The notes: a model not told the origin generated them from the letters alone. Shown: positions 7,226 through 14,471, numbered from the stretch's first letter. The stretch is 17,909 nt of DNA from 1-14-0-20-39-34 sp043800545 (GCA_043800545.1 JAZDMW010000033.1:1-17909); one strand, 5' to 3'. Program-made: numbers and translations.

Positions 7226-9010
7226 TTATACTCTTTTACTTTTCTTTCTGTCTGTTTCCTTCAATACCTGCTTACGAATACGAATATTACTTGGAGTAAT
7301 TTCAAGGTATTCATCTTCATCTATAATTTCAAGTCCTCTTTCAAGAGTCACAGGAACATGAGGAGTCAAATTGAGTGCATCGTCAGAACCACTCGCACGC
7401 ATGTTGGTTAAATGTTTTCCTTTGATAGGATTCACATTCATATCCTCACCCTTTGATGTATTTCCAATAACCATTCCTTCATACACTTCAGTTGTAGGAC
7501 CAATATAAAGCATACCACGATCTTGCAAATTCGCAAGAGAATATCCAAGTGCTTTTCCAGTTTCCATGGATACCATAGAACCGACACTTCTTTTATCTAT
7601 CTGTCCTACGTGATCACGGAATCCAATTACTTGACTACACATGATACCTTCACCTCTTGTGTCCATGATAAACTGTCCACGATATCCAAGAAGACCACGA
7701 GATGGCATTTCGAAAATAATACGTGTCTGTCCATTCTTTGAACTCATATTGGTTGCGACACCTTTTCTCTTTCCCATTCTTTCCATCACAATTCCAGCGA
7801 ATTCATCAGGTACATCAACCGTTACTTCTTCAAAAGGTTCTTGTTTTTTTCCATTTAATTCTTTGATAATAACTTGTGGTTGAGATACTTGCATTTCAAA
7901 TCCTTCACGACGCATGTTCTCCAAAAGAACGGCAATATGCATTTCTCCACGACCGTAAAGCTTGTAGTGATCAATTGGACTAAAATCTATTCTTAACCCA
8001 ACGTTTACCTCAAGTTCTTTTTCCAAACGTTCTTTAATTTGTCTTGTTGTTACAAATTTTCCATCACGTCCAGCAAAAGGTGAACTATTTACCAAAAGAT
8101 TCATGGAAATAGTTGGTTCGTCTATCATAATTGCAGGAAGTGGTTCTTGGTTTTCATTTTCACAAATGGTTTCACCAATATATATATCTGGAATACCAGC
8201 AATCATAACCAAGTCACCAGCGATAGCCTCTGTAAGGTCTTCTTTTTGTATACCACGAAAAGTTTGTATTTTTGTAATTGATCCAGTACGTGTTTCACCA
8301 TCTGGTTTTTTTACAAATACTTTTGTTCCTGTTTTTACAGTACCTTCATATACTCTTCCAATAGCAAGACGTCCAAGATAGTTATCATATGCAAGATTAA
8401 ATGGTTGCATACGAAAAGGAAGTGAGGTGTCTGCTTGTGCAGGTGCTACATATTGAAGAACCGCATCGAGGATTGGAAACAAATTTTCTGATTCGTCTTC
8501 CATTTTCCACTTTGCAATACCCGCTTTTCCATTTGCATACAGAGTCACAAAATCAAGTTGCTCATCATTTGCTCCCAAGTCCATAAAGAGTTCCAAAACC
8601 TGATCATGAGTTCTAACAACATCAGCAGCTTGTTTGTCTATTTTGTTAATAATCACAATAGGCTTAAGACCAAGCTCAAGTGATTTTTTGAGTACGAATT
8701 TTGTTTGTGGCATTGGACCTTCTTGTGCATCTACGATTAAAAGCACAGAATCAATGGAACGAAGAACACGTTCTACTTCAGAACCGAAGTCAGCATGGCC
8801 CGGAGTATCCACGATATTAATTTTTGTTCCTTTATAAAAAACTGAGGTGTTTTTTGCATAAATAGTAATACCACGTTCTTTCTCAAGAGCGTTACTATCC
8901 ATTGTTACATTTTCGTCAGTTACCATGCCTGTTTGACGCATCAAAGCATCCGTGAGAGTTGTCTTCCCATGGTCTACGTGAGCGATAATTGCTATATTTC
9001 GAATTTCCAT
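7226..9010 (-). CDS. typA: Ribosome-associated translational GTPase TypA/BipA
   Basis: A complete 594-residue TypA, near the usual length of about 600. The GTPase motifs are AHVDHGKTT (10-18), the ERGITI switch I, DTPGHADFG (switch II) and NKID. The EF-G-like domain 2, domains 3 and 5 and the TypA-specific C-terminal domain follow, with landmarks PSRGLLGYRG and GKGEDMNVNP-like NTSKGEDMNVNPIKGKHLTNMR near the end (the last typical of TypA, absent from EF-G and LepA). TypA binds the 70S ribosome and supports growth under cold and other stress. The gene stands alone between a consensus promoter (9039-9067) and a terminator (7181-7207). The leader of about 22 bases has no Shine-Dalgarno site on the coding strand. 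The ATG at 9010 fits the family N-terminus (MEIRNIAIIAHVDHGK). Confidence 0.97.
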   Translation of the reverse strand: MEIRNIAIIAHVDHGKTTLTDALMRQTGMVTDENVTMDSNALEKERGITIYAKNTSVFYKGTKINIVDTPGHADFGSEVERVLRSIDSVLLIVDAQEGPMPQTKFVLKKSLELGLKPIVIINKIDKQAADVVRTHDQVLELFMDLGANDEQLDFVTLYANGKAGIAKWKMEDESENLFPILDAVLQYVAPAQADTSLPFRMQPFNLAYDNYLGRLAIGRVYEGTVKTGTKVFVKKPDGETRTGSITKIQTFRGIQKEDLTEAIAGDLVMIAGIPDIYIGETICENENQEPLPAIMIDEPTISMNLLVNSSPFAGRDGKFVTTRQIKERLEKELEVNVGLRIDFSPIDHYKLYGRGEMHIAVLLENMRREGFEMQVSQPQVIIKELNGKKQEPFEEVTVDVPDEFAGIVMERMGKRKGVATNMSSKNGQTRIIFEMPSRGLLGYRGQFIMDTRGEGIMCSQVIGFRDHVGQIDKRSVGSMVSMETGKALGYSLANLQDRGMLYIGPTTEVYEGMVIGNTSKGEDMNVNPIKGKHLTNMRASGSDDALNLTPHVPVTLERGLEIIDEDEYLEITPSNIRIRKQVLKETDRKKSKRV

Positions 9011-9038
9011 ACATTTTTTAAAAAGGAGAATACCGCAA

Positions 9039-9067
9039 AGTATAGCAAAATATTATAGTTTTGTCAA
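9039..9067 (-). promoter_or_regulatory. Promoter of typA
   Basis: TTGACA (minus strand, 9067-9062), 17-base spacer, TATACT (9044-9039). Predicted start near 9032. The -35 box lies inside the palindrome at 9061-9074. Confidence 0.88.
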
Positions 9068-9074
9068 GTGACAA
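9061..9074. repeat. Perfect inverted repeat over the typA -35 box
   Basis: TTGTCA-AG-TGACAA: two 6-base arms with a 2-base centre, one arm covering the typA -35 hexamer. A dyad in this place could be an operator, but part of it is simply the -35 sequence, so chance is a serious alternative. Confidence 0.4.
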
Positions 9075-9133
9075 TTATTTTCCAAAATAATACCCTTTTT
9101 TTTGTATAAAAAAGCATACCTTTTTTCTTTCCA

Positions 9134-9162
9134 TTGACACCCTAAAATGTGGATGATATATT
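9134..9162 (+). promoter_or_regulatory. Promoter of the repeat-peptide gene
   Basis: TTGACA (9134-9139), 17-base spacer, TATATT (9157-9162). Predicted start near 9169, 24 bases before the ATG at 9193. It points away from the typA promoter; the intergenic stretch 9011-9192 holds these two divergent promoters and little else. Confidence 0.85.
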
Positions 9163-9181
9163 ACAAACACAACAACAAGAG

Positions 9182-9188
9182 AGAGGTG
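9182..9188 (+). promoter_or_regulatory. Shine-Dalgarno site of the repeat-peptide gene
   Basis: GAGGTG (9183-9188) is complementary to six bases of the bacterial 16S tail and ends four bases before the ATG at 9193. It is the clearest ribosome-binding site in the window and supports both strand and start. Confidence 0.75.
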
Positions 9189-9192
9189 CATC

Positions 9193-9411
9193 ATGAAGGA
9201 GAACACCATCAAATCCATCCGCATCGGCGGAGGTGGTAGGATGTTCATCGGACACCCGTGTCCAGTTTCGAAGATTGCAGATCTCACAAGACCAAAGTCA
9301 GACGACCAATCCGTCTCCATCGGCGGAGGAGGCAGAGTGTTCATTGGACACCCTGTCCCCACTTCGAAGATTGCAGACCTCACACAAGATGTTCCTCCGA
9401 CAACCCCCTAA
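9193..9411 (+). CDS. Two-module Gly-rich repeat peptide of unknown function (72 aa)
   Basis: I do not recognise this family. The protein is two copies of a 22-residue module (residues 11-32 and 43-64) joined by RPKSDDQSVS, with a short lead (MKENTIKSIR) and a tail (QDVPPTTP). Each module reads IGGGGR, one variable residue, FIGHP, variable, P, variable, SKIADLT; only three of 22 positions differ (M/V, C/V, V/T). There is no signal peptide or membrane helix, and one Cys. Plus-strand signals are complete: consensus promoter, strong Shine-Dalgarno site, terminator. The gene is about 53% G+C by hand count, well above its neighbours, which suggests recent arrival or special constraint. An overlapping minus-strand frame (9075-9383) repeats equally well because third codon positions coincide, so the repeat alone does not choose the strand; the signals do. 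Possible roles (peptide precursor, binding module, toxin-type small protein) are guesses. Confidence 0.7.
   Translation: MKENTIKSIRIGGGGRMFIGHPCPVSKIADLTRPKSDDQSVSIGGGGRVFIGHPVPTSKIADLTQDVPPTTP
9223..9384 (+). repeat. Tandem 66-base degenerate repeat, period 96 bases
   Basis: Copy 1 is 9223-9288 and copy 2 is 9319-9384. Of 22 aligned codons, seven differ only synonymously (for example GGT/GGA, AGG/AGA, CCG/CCT, GAT/GAC) and three change the residue; the rest are identical. This excess of silent change points to protein-level constraint since duplication. Confidence 0.9.
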
Positions 9412-9443
9412 ATCACCCCACCTGACCTTTCCCCCCACGAAAC

Positions 9444-9472
9444 AGAAGAAGCACCTGTGTGCCTCTTCTTTT
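9444..9472 (+). terminator. Terminator of the repeat-peptide gene
   Basis: AGAAGA-A-GCAC (9444-9454), CTGT loop, GTGC-C-TCTTCT (9459-9469), with one A-C mismatch, then T-rich TTTAATTT. It lies 32 bases after the stop codon and also faces the end of the minus-strand operon at 9493, for which its T tract is poor. Confidence 0.75.
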
Positions 9473-9492
9473 AATTTATATATATGTTAATA

Positions 9493-9948
9493 TTATTCTT
9501 CAGTATTCGTGACATCAGGTCTATTTTTCATACAACCTCCCATTCCCTTGTGCATACCTTTTCCACCCATTTCAGGCAAGCCAAGTTCCTCACGAAGAGC
9601 ATTTGCTTCATCTACCTTTCCGTCTTTCATAAGCGTATGAACCTGCTTCATTTTTGCAAAGTTTTCTTCTGTTGCATTTTGAAGCATTTCTTCTGCCATT
9701 CTTTTCTGTTCACTTACACGTTCTTCAATGTGTGACTTCCAAGTAGCAAAATCATCAGTCTCAAAAACTTCTTCCATTTGTGCTTTTTTATCTGCAAAAT
9801 TTTCTCGCAGTTTTTTTGCATTTTCAGTATTCGCTGCAAATGCAGTTCCTCCAGCTCCAAGTGTCAGGCCAATACCGAGGACACTCAATGCTATTTTTTG
9901 TTTGTTATTCATACATGTTTTGTTAATGATTATTGCGCGCGCTTTCAT
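9493..9948 (-). CDS. Exported helical protein with Met/His/Cys-rich tail (sigma-operon third gene)
   Basis: A protein of 151 residues (139 from the ATG at 9912). From the second Met (MNNKQKIALSVLGIGLTLGAGGTAFA) there is a classical signal peptide with an AFA cleavage site followed by ANTEN. The mature part is charged and helical (FADKKAQMEEVF ... WKSHIEERVSEQKRMAEEML) and ends in GGKGMHKGMGGCMKNRP, a stretch of Met, His and Cys that could bind metal. It recalls Spy/CpxP-like or DUF2680-type exported proteins but I cannot fix the family. The ATG at 9948 overlaps the stop of the upstream gene as ATGA, which favours coupled translation from there; the ATG at 9912 gives the more usual signal peptide. 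It is the last gene of the sigma-factor operon, so may be an effector or sensor of the response. No Shine-Dalgarno site at either start. Confidence 0.75.
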   Translation of the reverse strand: MKARAIIINKTCMNNKQKIALSVLGIGLTLGAGGTAFAANTENAKKLRENFADKKAQMEEVFETDDFATWKSHIEERVSEQKRMAEEMLQNATEENFAKMKQVHTLMKDGKVDEANALREELGLPEMGGKGMHKGMGGCMKNRPDVTNTEE

Positions 9949-10688
9949 CTAGTATTACGTATTGGGAATGGTATTTCTTTCATTTGTCTTTTTGGAAACC
10001 ACGGATAAATTCTCATTACTGTAAATTCTGTATCTGACATTTGCTTTCCTTCCAGCTTTAAACGCATCCCCAATTGTATATCTACATTCGGCATTATTTG
10101 TGCATTCTCAAGAGAAATTTTCCATAGTTTTCTTGAGACATCTTCAAATAAATATACATATGGTCCCTCATACCCAACGACGATTCCTGCAAGATATCCT
10201 GCTTCTGGATTTTGCCAAAAATGCTGTCTTTGTTCATCCATCATTTTATACATAGGTATACTCATCTGAAGTCTTGTTTCCATCAGTTCTCCTATACCCA
10301 CAGCAAAAGATATAATTCCCAATACACAGATACTCACACTGAGAATGCCTGCCAATATTCCTGTTCTATATCTATGCCCAAAATTGGTATGACGGATTAC
10401 AACGTATGCACCAAAAATAAAAATACACAAGAAAAGAAGCCAAAAATATGGGATAGCAGAAAGAAGATGAAACAAAAATGGTGAAGTTCCTGCTCTCATA
10501 AAAATTCCCCAATCTGTATTTACGCATAAAAAAGAAAAAAGAGAAACAGATACTATTGCTCCAACAATAAGGACAACCGCTAATGTCCACCAAAAAGATC
10601 GACGAGCAAATACCATCATTTTAGATTCTGGATGAATTTGCTTTGATTCAATAATTTTTAATATATTTTCCCCAATTTCGTTTTTCAT
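9945..10688 (-). CDS. Three-helix membrane protein, probable anti-sigma factor or sigma-operon regulator
   Basis: A 247-residue protein starting at the ATG at 10688, one base after the sigma-factor stop (TAGTATG), so translation is almost certainly coupled. The first 30 residues are cytoplasmic and charged (MKNEIGENILKIIESKQIHPESK), followed by membrane helices at about 32-56, 72-98 and 110-133, and an extracytoplasmic C-terminal domain of about 110 residues including AGYLAGIVVGYEGPYVYLFEDVSRKLWKI, which resembles a small beta domain. I see no zinc-binding anti-sigma (HxxxCxxC) motif. A membrane protein directly after an ECF sigma gene is usually its anti-sigma factor; this pairing with a following small exported protein recurs in Patescibacteria as far as I recall. 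Role inferred from position and topology. A longer reading from TTG at 10757 would overlap the sigma gene and looks artefactual. Confidence 0.72.
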   Translation of the reverse strand: MKNEIGENILKIIESKQIHPESKMMVFARRSFWWTLAVVLIVGAIVSVSLFSFLCVNTDWGIFMRAGTSPFLFHLLSAIPYFWLLFLCIFIFGAYVVIRHTNFGHRYRTGILAGILSVSICVLGIISFAVGIGELMETRLQMSIPMYKMMDEQRQHFWQNPEAGYLAGIVVGYEGPYVYLFEDVSRKLWKISLENAQIMPNVDIQLGMRLKLEGKQMSDTEFTVMRIYPWFPKRQMKEIPFPIRNTR

Positions 10689-10689
10689 A

Positions 10690-11250
10690 CTATATAACCT
10701 TATATTTTTTTTGAAATTGTTTTTTTGCACGATTGATAAGTGTACCAACAGTACCAATTGGTTTATGTAAAATGTCAGCTATTTCTTGATACTCTTTTTC
10801 TTCTAAATACTTCAATACCAAGACATCACGATATTTTGGATCGAGGAGCGAAAGAATATTTTGTATTTCTTTTCCAAATTCTTCTTTTTCTTTCATTTGA
10901 ATAAAATCAAAAGTACCCGCGATATGTTCTAATTCTTCTGGTTCCAGATATACTGATTTTGGTCGTATTTTCTTTTTTCGAAAAGTTGATATGGTTTCAT
11001 TTCTCGCTATCCTATAAATCCATGATGAAAAAGATTGCTTTGAATCATAACTGGTGAGATGAATGTATACTTTTATAAATATCTCTTGCAAAAGATCCTC
11101 AATATCTTCATGTGTTCCTCCAGAAATTCTCCGTATATATCTGGAAAGTGCTGGTTGATATTTTTGTATAATACACAAAAAATACTCTTTCTCTTGAAGA
11201 GAGAGTACTACAAGCTCGGCATCTGTCTTTTTTTTACAGTCTTGGCTCAT
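10690..11250 (-). CDS. ECF-type RNA polymerase sigma factor (sigma-70 family)
   Basis: A 186-residue sigma factor with regions 2 and 4 only, the ECF plan. Region 2 (about 25-95) contains EDLLQEIFIKVYIHL and FSSWIYRIARNETISTFRK, the -10 recognition and core-binding helices. Region 4 (about 120-180) contains LLDPKYRDVLVLKYLEEKEYQEIADIL followed by the recognition helix IGTVGTLINRAKKQF. It heads a three-gene operon with a membrane protein and an exported protein, the layout of a membrane-sensing stress response. I find no convincing sigma70 promoter in the 60 bases upstream, which would suit autoregulation by its own unknown promoter type, but that is inference. Start ATG at 11250, no Shine-Dalgarno site. 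Confidence 0.92.
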   Translation of the reverse strand: MSQDCKKKTDAELVVLSLQEKEYFLCIIQKYQPALSRYIRRISGGTHEDIEDLLQEIFIKVYIHLTSYDSKQSFSSWIYRIARNETISTFRKKKIRPKSVYLEPEELEHIAGTFDFIQMKEKEEFGKEIQNILSLLDPKYRDVLVLKYLEEKEYQEIADILHKPIGTVGTLINRAKKQFQKKYKVI

Positions 11251-11292
11251 ATATGATATATACGCAAGATATTCTTGTTTTCTTTCAAAGTG

Positions 11293-11314
11293 AAAACAGC
11301 CAAAAGGCTGTTTT
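11293..11314 (-). terminator. Terminator of the ftsW/murG operon, overlapping the murG stop
   Basis: AAAACAGCC, TTTT loop, GGCTGTTTT on the minus strand. The first arm includes the last two bases of the murG TAA stop. The T tract is short (four T, then CACTTTG), so termination may be partial and some transcripts could run into the sigma gene. Confidence 0.75.
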
Positions 11315-12389
11315 ATGATTTCACTACACTCAAAAGTACTTGTAAAATATCGTATTCATTTGCCCTCGGAAGAAGAGCATGGATATTTTTTCCAAGTTCC
11401 TCCCGTTTCTTTTTATCCCCCAATAACTGTTTTATATTCCCTGCAAGGGCATTCCCATCTGTGGTTTCTTCTGGAAGCAAAATAACAGCATTTTCTCGTT
11501 GAAGAAAATTTACATTTTCTACTTGATGTCCGAATTTTGGAATCACAATTGCTGGCTTTGCTAAGGCTGCTATTTCTGTCAATGAACCAAAACCACCACG
11601 AGTAACAATAACATCTGCAACGGCATACGCATCTTTCATTTCATTCGTAAAAAATTGGAAACTTTTATAATTTTTATAAATATTTTTTGCTTGTTCTACC
11701 ATTTCCTGTGGGCGTTCTTTTCCTGTTAAATGAATTACATTACACATACCTTCAAGATGTCCCATAGCTTCTACCATGATTTTATTAATTTTCATGGAAC
11801 CCGTTCCCCCACCCATAGAAAATACTATTGGCAAATTTTTATCCAACAAAAATTTTTCGTACGCTTTTTCTTTATTTCCATGCAAAAGATCCTCACGTAC
11901 AGGATTCCCTAACACATATACTTTTTTTTGATTAAATGCAAACTCAAGTTTCCCAGTGGAAACAGTAATAACTTTTGCAACTTTTGACATTATTCTATTC
12001 GCAAGTCCGACACGAATATCTTGTTGATGTATCCATGTTGGAATACCAAGCATCCATGCAGAAAAATGGACAGGAACAGAAGTAAAACCACCAGCAGAAA
12101 TACAAACATCCGGTTTTTCTCTCAAAAGAAAATTAAAAGATTGCAGTCCACCAAAAATTATTTTAAAAATATCAAGAAAATTCAGAAAAGACCAATACCT
12201 TCGAAGTTTTCCTGAAGCAATAGTATAAAAAGGTATTTGATGGCCGACAATAAGTTCTTTTTCCGGACCATCTTTTGTACCAATCCACAAATACTCAATT
12301 TTTTTATCATGAGTATCCAATGCTTCTTTTATTGCGAGAAGCGGTGTAACTGGTCCAAGCGTTCCTCCACCGGAAAAAAGTATCTTCAT
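11313..12389 (-). CDS. murG: MurG-like UDP-GlcNAc transferase (lipid II synthesis)
   Basis: A 358-residue GT-B glycosyltransferase of MurG length. It adds GlcNAc to lipid I on the inner face of the membrane, making lipid II. The first glycine loop reads GGGTLGPVTPLLAI (7-20); standard MurG has GGTGGHVFP, so the His of that loop is Pro here. The second nucleotide loop is MGGGTGSMKINKIM, and the UDP-GlcNAc site is TRGGFGSLTEIAALAKPAIVIPKFGHQVENVN, with the conserved Glu. ICISAGGFTSVP (standard: GFGGYVSGP) and PTWIHQQDIRVGLANRI (standard: HEQNAIPGLTNK) also align. It is the last gene of an operon with the FtsW homologue, one base after the preceding stop (TAATATG). The family is clear; the altered loop means catalytic details may differ, though I believe CPR MurG proteins often vary there. 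Confidence 0.88.
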   Translation of the reverse strand: MKILFSGGGTLGPVTPLLAIKEALDTHDKKIEYLWIGTKDGPEKELIVGHQIPFYTIASGKLRRYWSFLNFLDIFKIIFGGLQSFNFLLREKPDVCISAGGFTSVPVHFSAWMLGIPTWIHQQDIRVGLANRIMSKVAKVITVSTGKLEFAFNQKKVYVLGNPVREDLLHGNKEKAYEKFLLDKNLPIVFSMGGGTGSMKINKIMVEAMGHLEGMCNVIHLTGKERPQEMVEQAKNIYKNYKSFQFFTNEMKDAYAVADVIVTRGGFGSLTEIAALAKPAIVIPKFGHQVENVNFLQRENAVILLPEETTDGNALAGNIKQLLGDKKKREELGKNIHALLPRANEYDILQVLLSVVKS

Positions 12390-12390
12390 A

Positions 12391-12981
12391 TTATTTCATC
12401 TTTAATGTCTTCAAAATATCATCAGTAAAATCCCAATTATATACTCCCAGATGTTCAATAACGAAAAGATAATCCTTTTGTTCAAGAAGAGTAATATATT
12501 GTATTTCGTTATCCATATGAATAGACACGCGGAGATATCCATTTATCTGTTCTATCTTGGTATCTCTTTTTTCTTGTTTTAATAATTCTAACCAATCATT
12601 TGTACTCATTTTTTCCATGGTAAAAAACATATATGGCATGTAATCATTTGCCCCATCAAGCGGACCAATATATATTTTTTGTCCAAATGTTTTTGCAATC
12701 ACATACTGTTTTGGTAAATAGACAGAAATGCCTCTGTCATCCAAAAGATATTCTCTCCAATCTTCTTCCACCTCTGTGAGAATATTTTCTTTCCCTGATT
12801 GTTTTTTTTCACTTTGAAGACGCATATGATATTCTGCAGCATACACATTTTCCGTATATGCTCCCTCAAATCCTTTTTTCCAATCCAAATACTGAAAATA
12901 TAAAGCAGAACCAATAAATACAGAAAAAATGGAACACAAAAGAAATATGGTAGTTAATAGTCTATTTTTTATACTTTTCAT
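12391..12981 (-). CDS. Membrane-anchored protein of unknown function (196 aa)
   Basis: I do not recognise a family. There is one N-terminal membrane helix (about 8-30, NRLLTTIFLLCSIFSVFIGSAL region) without a clear cleavage site, so the rest is probably outside the cell. After a charged linker (about 45-75) comes a mixed alpha/beta domain: RGISVYLPKQYVIAK, QKIYIGPLDG, then INGYLRVSIHMDNEIQYI and KDYLFVIEHLGVYNWDFTDDILKTLKMK. The order of a strand with a YLP turn, later strands and a final helix recalls PsbP-like or lipoprotein-type domains, but this is only an impression. It lies 11 bases after ftsW and one base before murG, so it may serve lipid II export or septal synthesis. The ATG at 12981 fits the basic start MKSIKNR. 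Confidence 0.72.
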   Translation of the reverse strand: MKSIKNRLLTTIFLLCSIFSVFIGSALYFQYLDWKKGFEGAYTENVYAAEYHMRLQSEKKQSGKENILTEVEEDWREYLLDDRGISVYLPKQYVIAKTFGQKIYIGPLDGANDYMPYMFFTMEKMSTNDWLELLKQEKRDTKIEQINGYLRVSIHMDNEIQYITLLEQKDYLFVIEHLGVYNWDFTDDILKTLKMK

Positions 12982-12992
12982 AGAATATAAAA

Positions 12993-14105
12993 TTATGTTG
13001 ATTCTTTAGAAATATTTAAAACAATTCCAATGGCTCCCATTGCAATCATAAGGGCTGTACCGCCATGACTGACAAAAGGAAGTGGAACCCCTGTTAAAGG
13101 CATAAGCCCAAGCATTGCACCAATATTCATAAATGACTGTACCATAAACCAAATAACTATGCCAAATATTACGTACTTTCCAAATGGATCACTTACCCTT
13201 CTTGAAACCGCTAACATGCGAAAAGCAATAATCACTAAAAAGAAAAGAAATGCTCCAACGATAAGAAAACCAAGTTCTTCCGCCATCACCGCAAAAATAC
13301 TATCTGCATGCACCTCAGGGAGATACTGAAATTTTTGTTGTGAATGGCCAAGACCCAGTCCAAATATCCCGCCTGAACCAATAGCTAAGTAGGCTTGATT
13401 AATATGATACCCCACTCCCAAAGGATCCAATTCTGGATGAAGGAATGTGGTTAAACGTGCTGCACGATATGGCGCAGCAATAATAAGAAGAATAAAAGCA
13501 ATAATTCCAGTCAAAGCTAAACTTGATAAATGAGAAGACTTTGCCCCAGCAATAAAAAGCAAACTAAAAACAATAGAAAAAAGAATAAATACGGTTCCAA
13601 TATCCGGCTGAAGAATAATCAGAAGGACAGGAATCATTCCCATAATAAGTGAAGGGAAAAAACCTTCTTTAAAATTCAGAAGAGTTTTTCCTTTCTCTGC
13701 AAGGTAGGCAGAAAAAAACAAAATCATTCCTAATTTTGCAAACTCTGCTGGTTGAAAAGAAAATCCAAACAATTGTACCCAACTTTTTGATCCGGTATTA
13801 AAACTCTGTCCAATGCCTGGAATAAAAACAGCAACAAGTATCAAAATCATCCCAGCAAAAATTGGATACATCATCTTTTTATATTTCTCATATGGTATTT
13901 TTGCACATGTAAGCAGGAGTACCATCCCAGGAAGAAATCCATACATGATTTGTCTTTTCACAAAAAAATAATTATCTGCAAACTTTGTATACCCAATCAC
14001 AGAACTGGCTGAAGCAAGCATGATTAACCCAAAAAAAATCAAACCCAAAAAATAGATAAACAATACGACATCCGCTTTTTTTTGTATTTGTTTTTTAACA
14101 CGCAT
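12993..14105 (-). CDS. ftsW: FtsW/RodA/SpoVE-family peptidoglycan polymerase
   Basis: A 370-residue SEDS protein with about ten membrane helices. Family marks: MLASASS in helix 1 (29-35), QPAEFAKLGMILFFSAYLA (118-136), QPDIGT (166-171), HPELDPLGVGYHINQAYLAIGSGG (223-246), LPEVHADSIFAVMAEELGF (262-280) with D268 in the place of the catalytic Asp, and VPLPFVSHGGTALM near the end. SEDS proteins polymerise glycan strands from lipid II with a cognate class B PBP. Adjacent murG supplies the lipid II. FtsW (septal) is favoured over RodA (elongation) by the VHADSIFAVMAEELG segment and murG linkage, but the two are hard to separate without a tree. It begins 3 bases after the small membrane gene and the ATG at 14105 gives the normal basic N-terminus MRVKKQIQKK. 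Confidence 0.92.
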   Translation of the reverse strand: MRVKKQIQKKADVVLFIYFLGLIFFGLIMLASASSVIGYTKFADNYFFVKRQIMYGFLPGMVLLLTCAKIPYEKYKKMMYPIFAGMILILVAVFIPGIGQSFNTGSKSWVQLFGFSFQPAEFAKLGMILFFSAYLAEKGKTLLNFKEGFFPSLIMGMIPVLLIILQPDIGTVFILFSIVFSLLFIAGAKSSHLSSLALTGIIAFILLIIAAPYRAARLTTFLHPELDPLGVGYHINQAYLAIGSGGIFGLGLGHSQQKFQYLPEVHADSIFAVMAEELGFLIVGAFLFFLVIIAFRMLAVSRRVSDPFGKYVIFGIVIWFMVQSFMNIGAMLGLMPLTGVPLPFVSHGGTALMIAMGAIGIVLNISKEST

Positions 14106-14108
14106 GTG

Positions 14109-14471
14109 TTATACGTTTAAAAATACAAGAAGAGAGGCTGCTATGCATAAGAAAATTTGACAAAGGACACTCATTGCCAAAAGAAGGTATGCTGCAAAAT
14201 GAGTTTTCCGGAAAAGCAACCAGCCGAGGAATGCATTCACTATAAAGATGGTAATTCCAATAAGAGGGAGAGAAAACATTTGTCCCCAATCTCCAATATA
14301 GTCTACCCCAAAAAGAATATTATAATGGAGAAAAATACTCTCATCTTGTGGTCGTATATTCCAAACGAGCCATACCCAAACAGAGGCATTTAACAAGATA
14401 GAGAGGAGTCCCATGATAAGATTTGGGAGGTGGAGTATATAGAGTTTTATTGGATAAAATTGCCTGAGCAT
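14109..14471 (-). CDS. Conserved small membrane protein of unknown function (120 aa)
   Basis: Three predicted membrane helices (about 15-38, 65-87 and 91-118). The first loop, with IRPQDESIFLHYN (39-51) followed by ILFGVDYIG (52-60), looks like the conserved core: I recall similar short proteins with an IRPQxExIFLHYN-like loop in many Patescibacteria, function unknown. It is the first gene of the ftsW/murG operon, led by a promoter at 14522-14550 and a leader of about 45 bases. The ATG at 14471 has no Shine-Dalgarno site. The loop of charged and aromatic residues between helices 1 and 2 would be extracellular or cytoplasmic depending on orientation; I cannot decide from charge alone. Confidence 0.8.
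   Translation of the reverse strand: MLRQFYPIKLYILHLPNLIMGLLSILLNASVWVWLVWNIRPQDESIFLHYNILFGVDYIGDWGQMFSLPLIGITIFIVNAFLGWLLFRKTHFAAYLLLAMSVLCQIFLCIAASLLVFLNV

Noticed and set aside
9075..9383. Minus-strand 102-codon frame overlapping the repeat gene
   Set aside because: No promoter in position, GTG start with long spacing, and it runs into the typA promoter. The plus-strand gene has promoter, ribosome site and terminator. Kept as a finding because the repeat does not exclude it.
10689..10757. N-terminal extension of the membrane regulator from TTG at 10757
   Set aside because: It would overlap the sigma gene by about 68 bases; the ATG at 10688, one base after the sigma stop, is the better start.
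14095..14289. 64-codon minus-strand frame overlapping the small membrane gene and ftsW start
   Set aside because: It is an alternate frame of the 120-residue membrane protein, which has the recognised IRPQ...FLHYN core.
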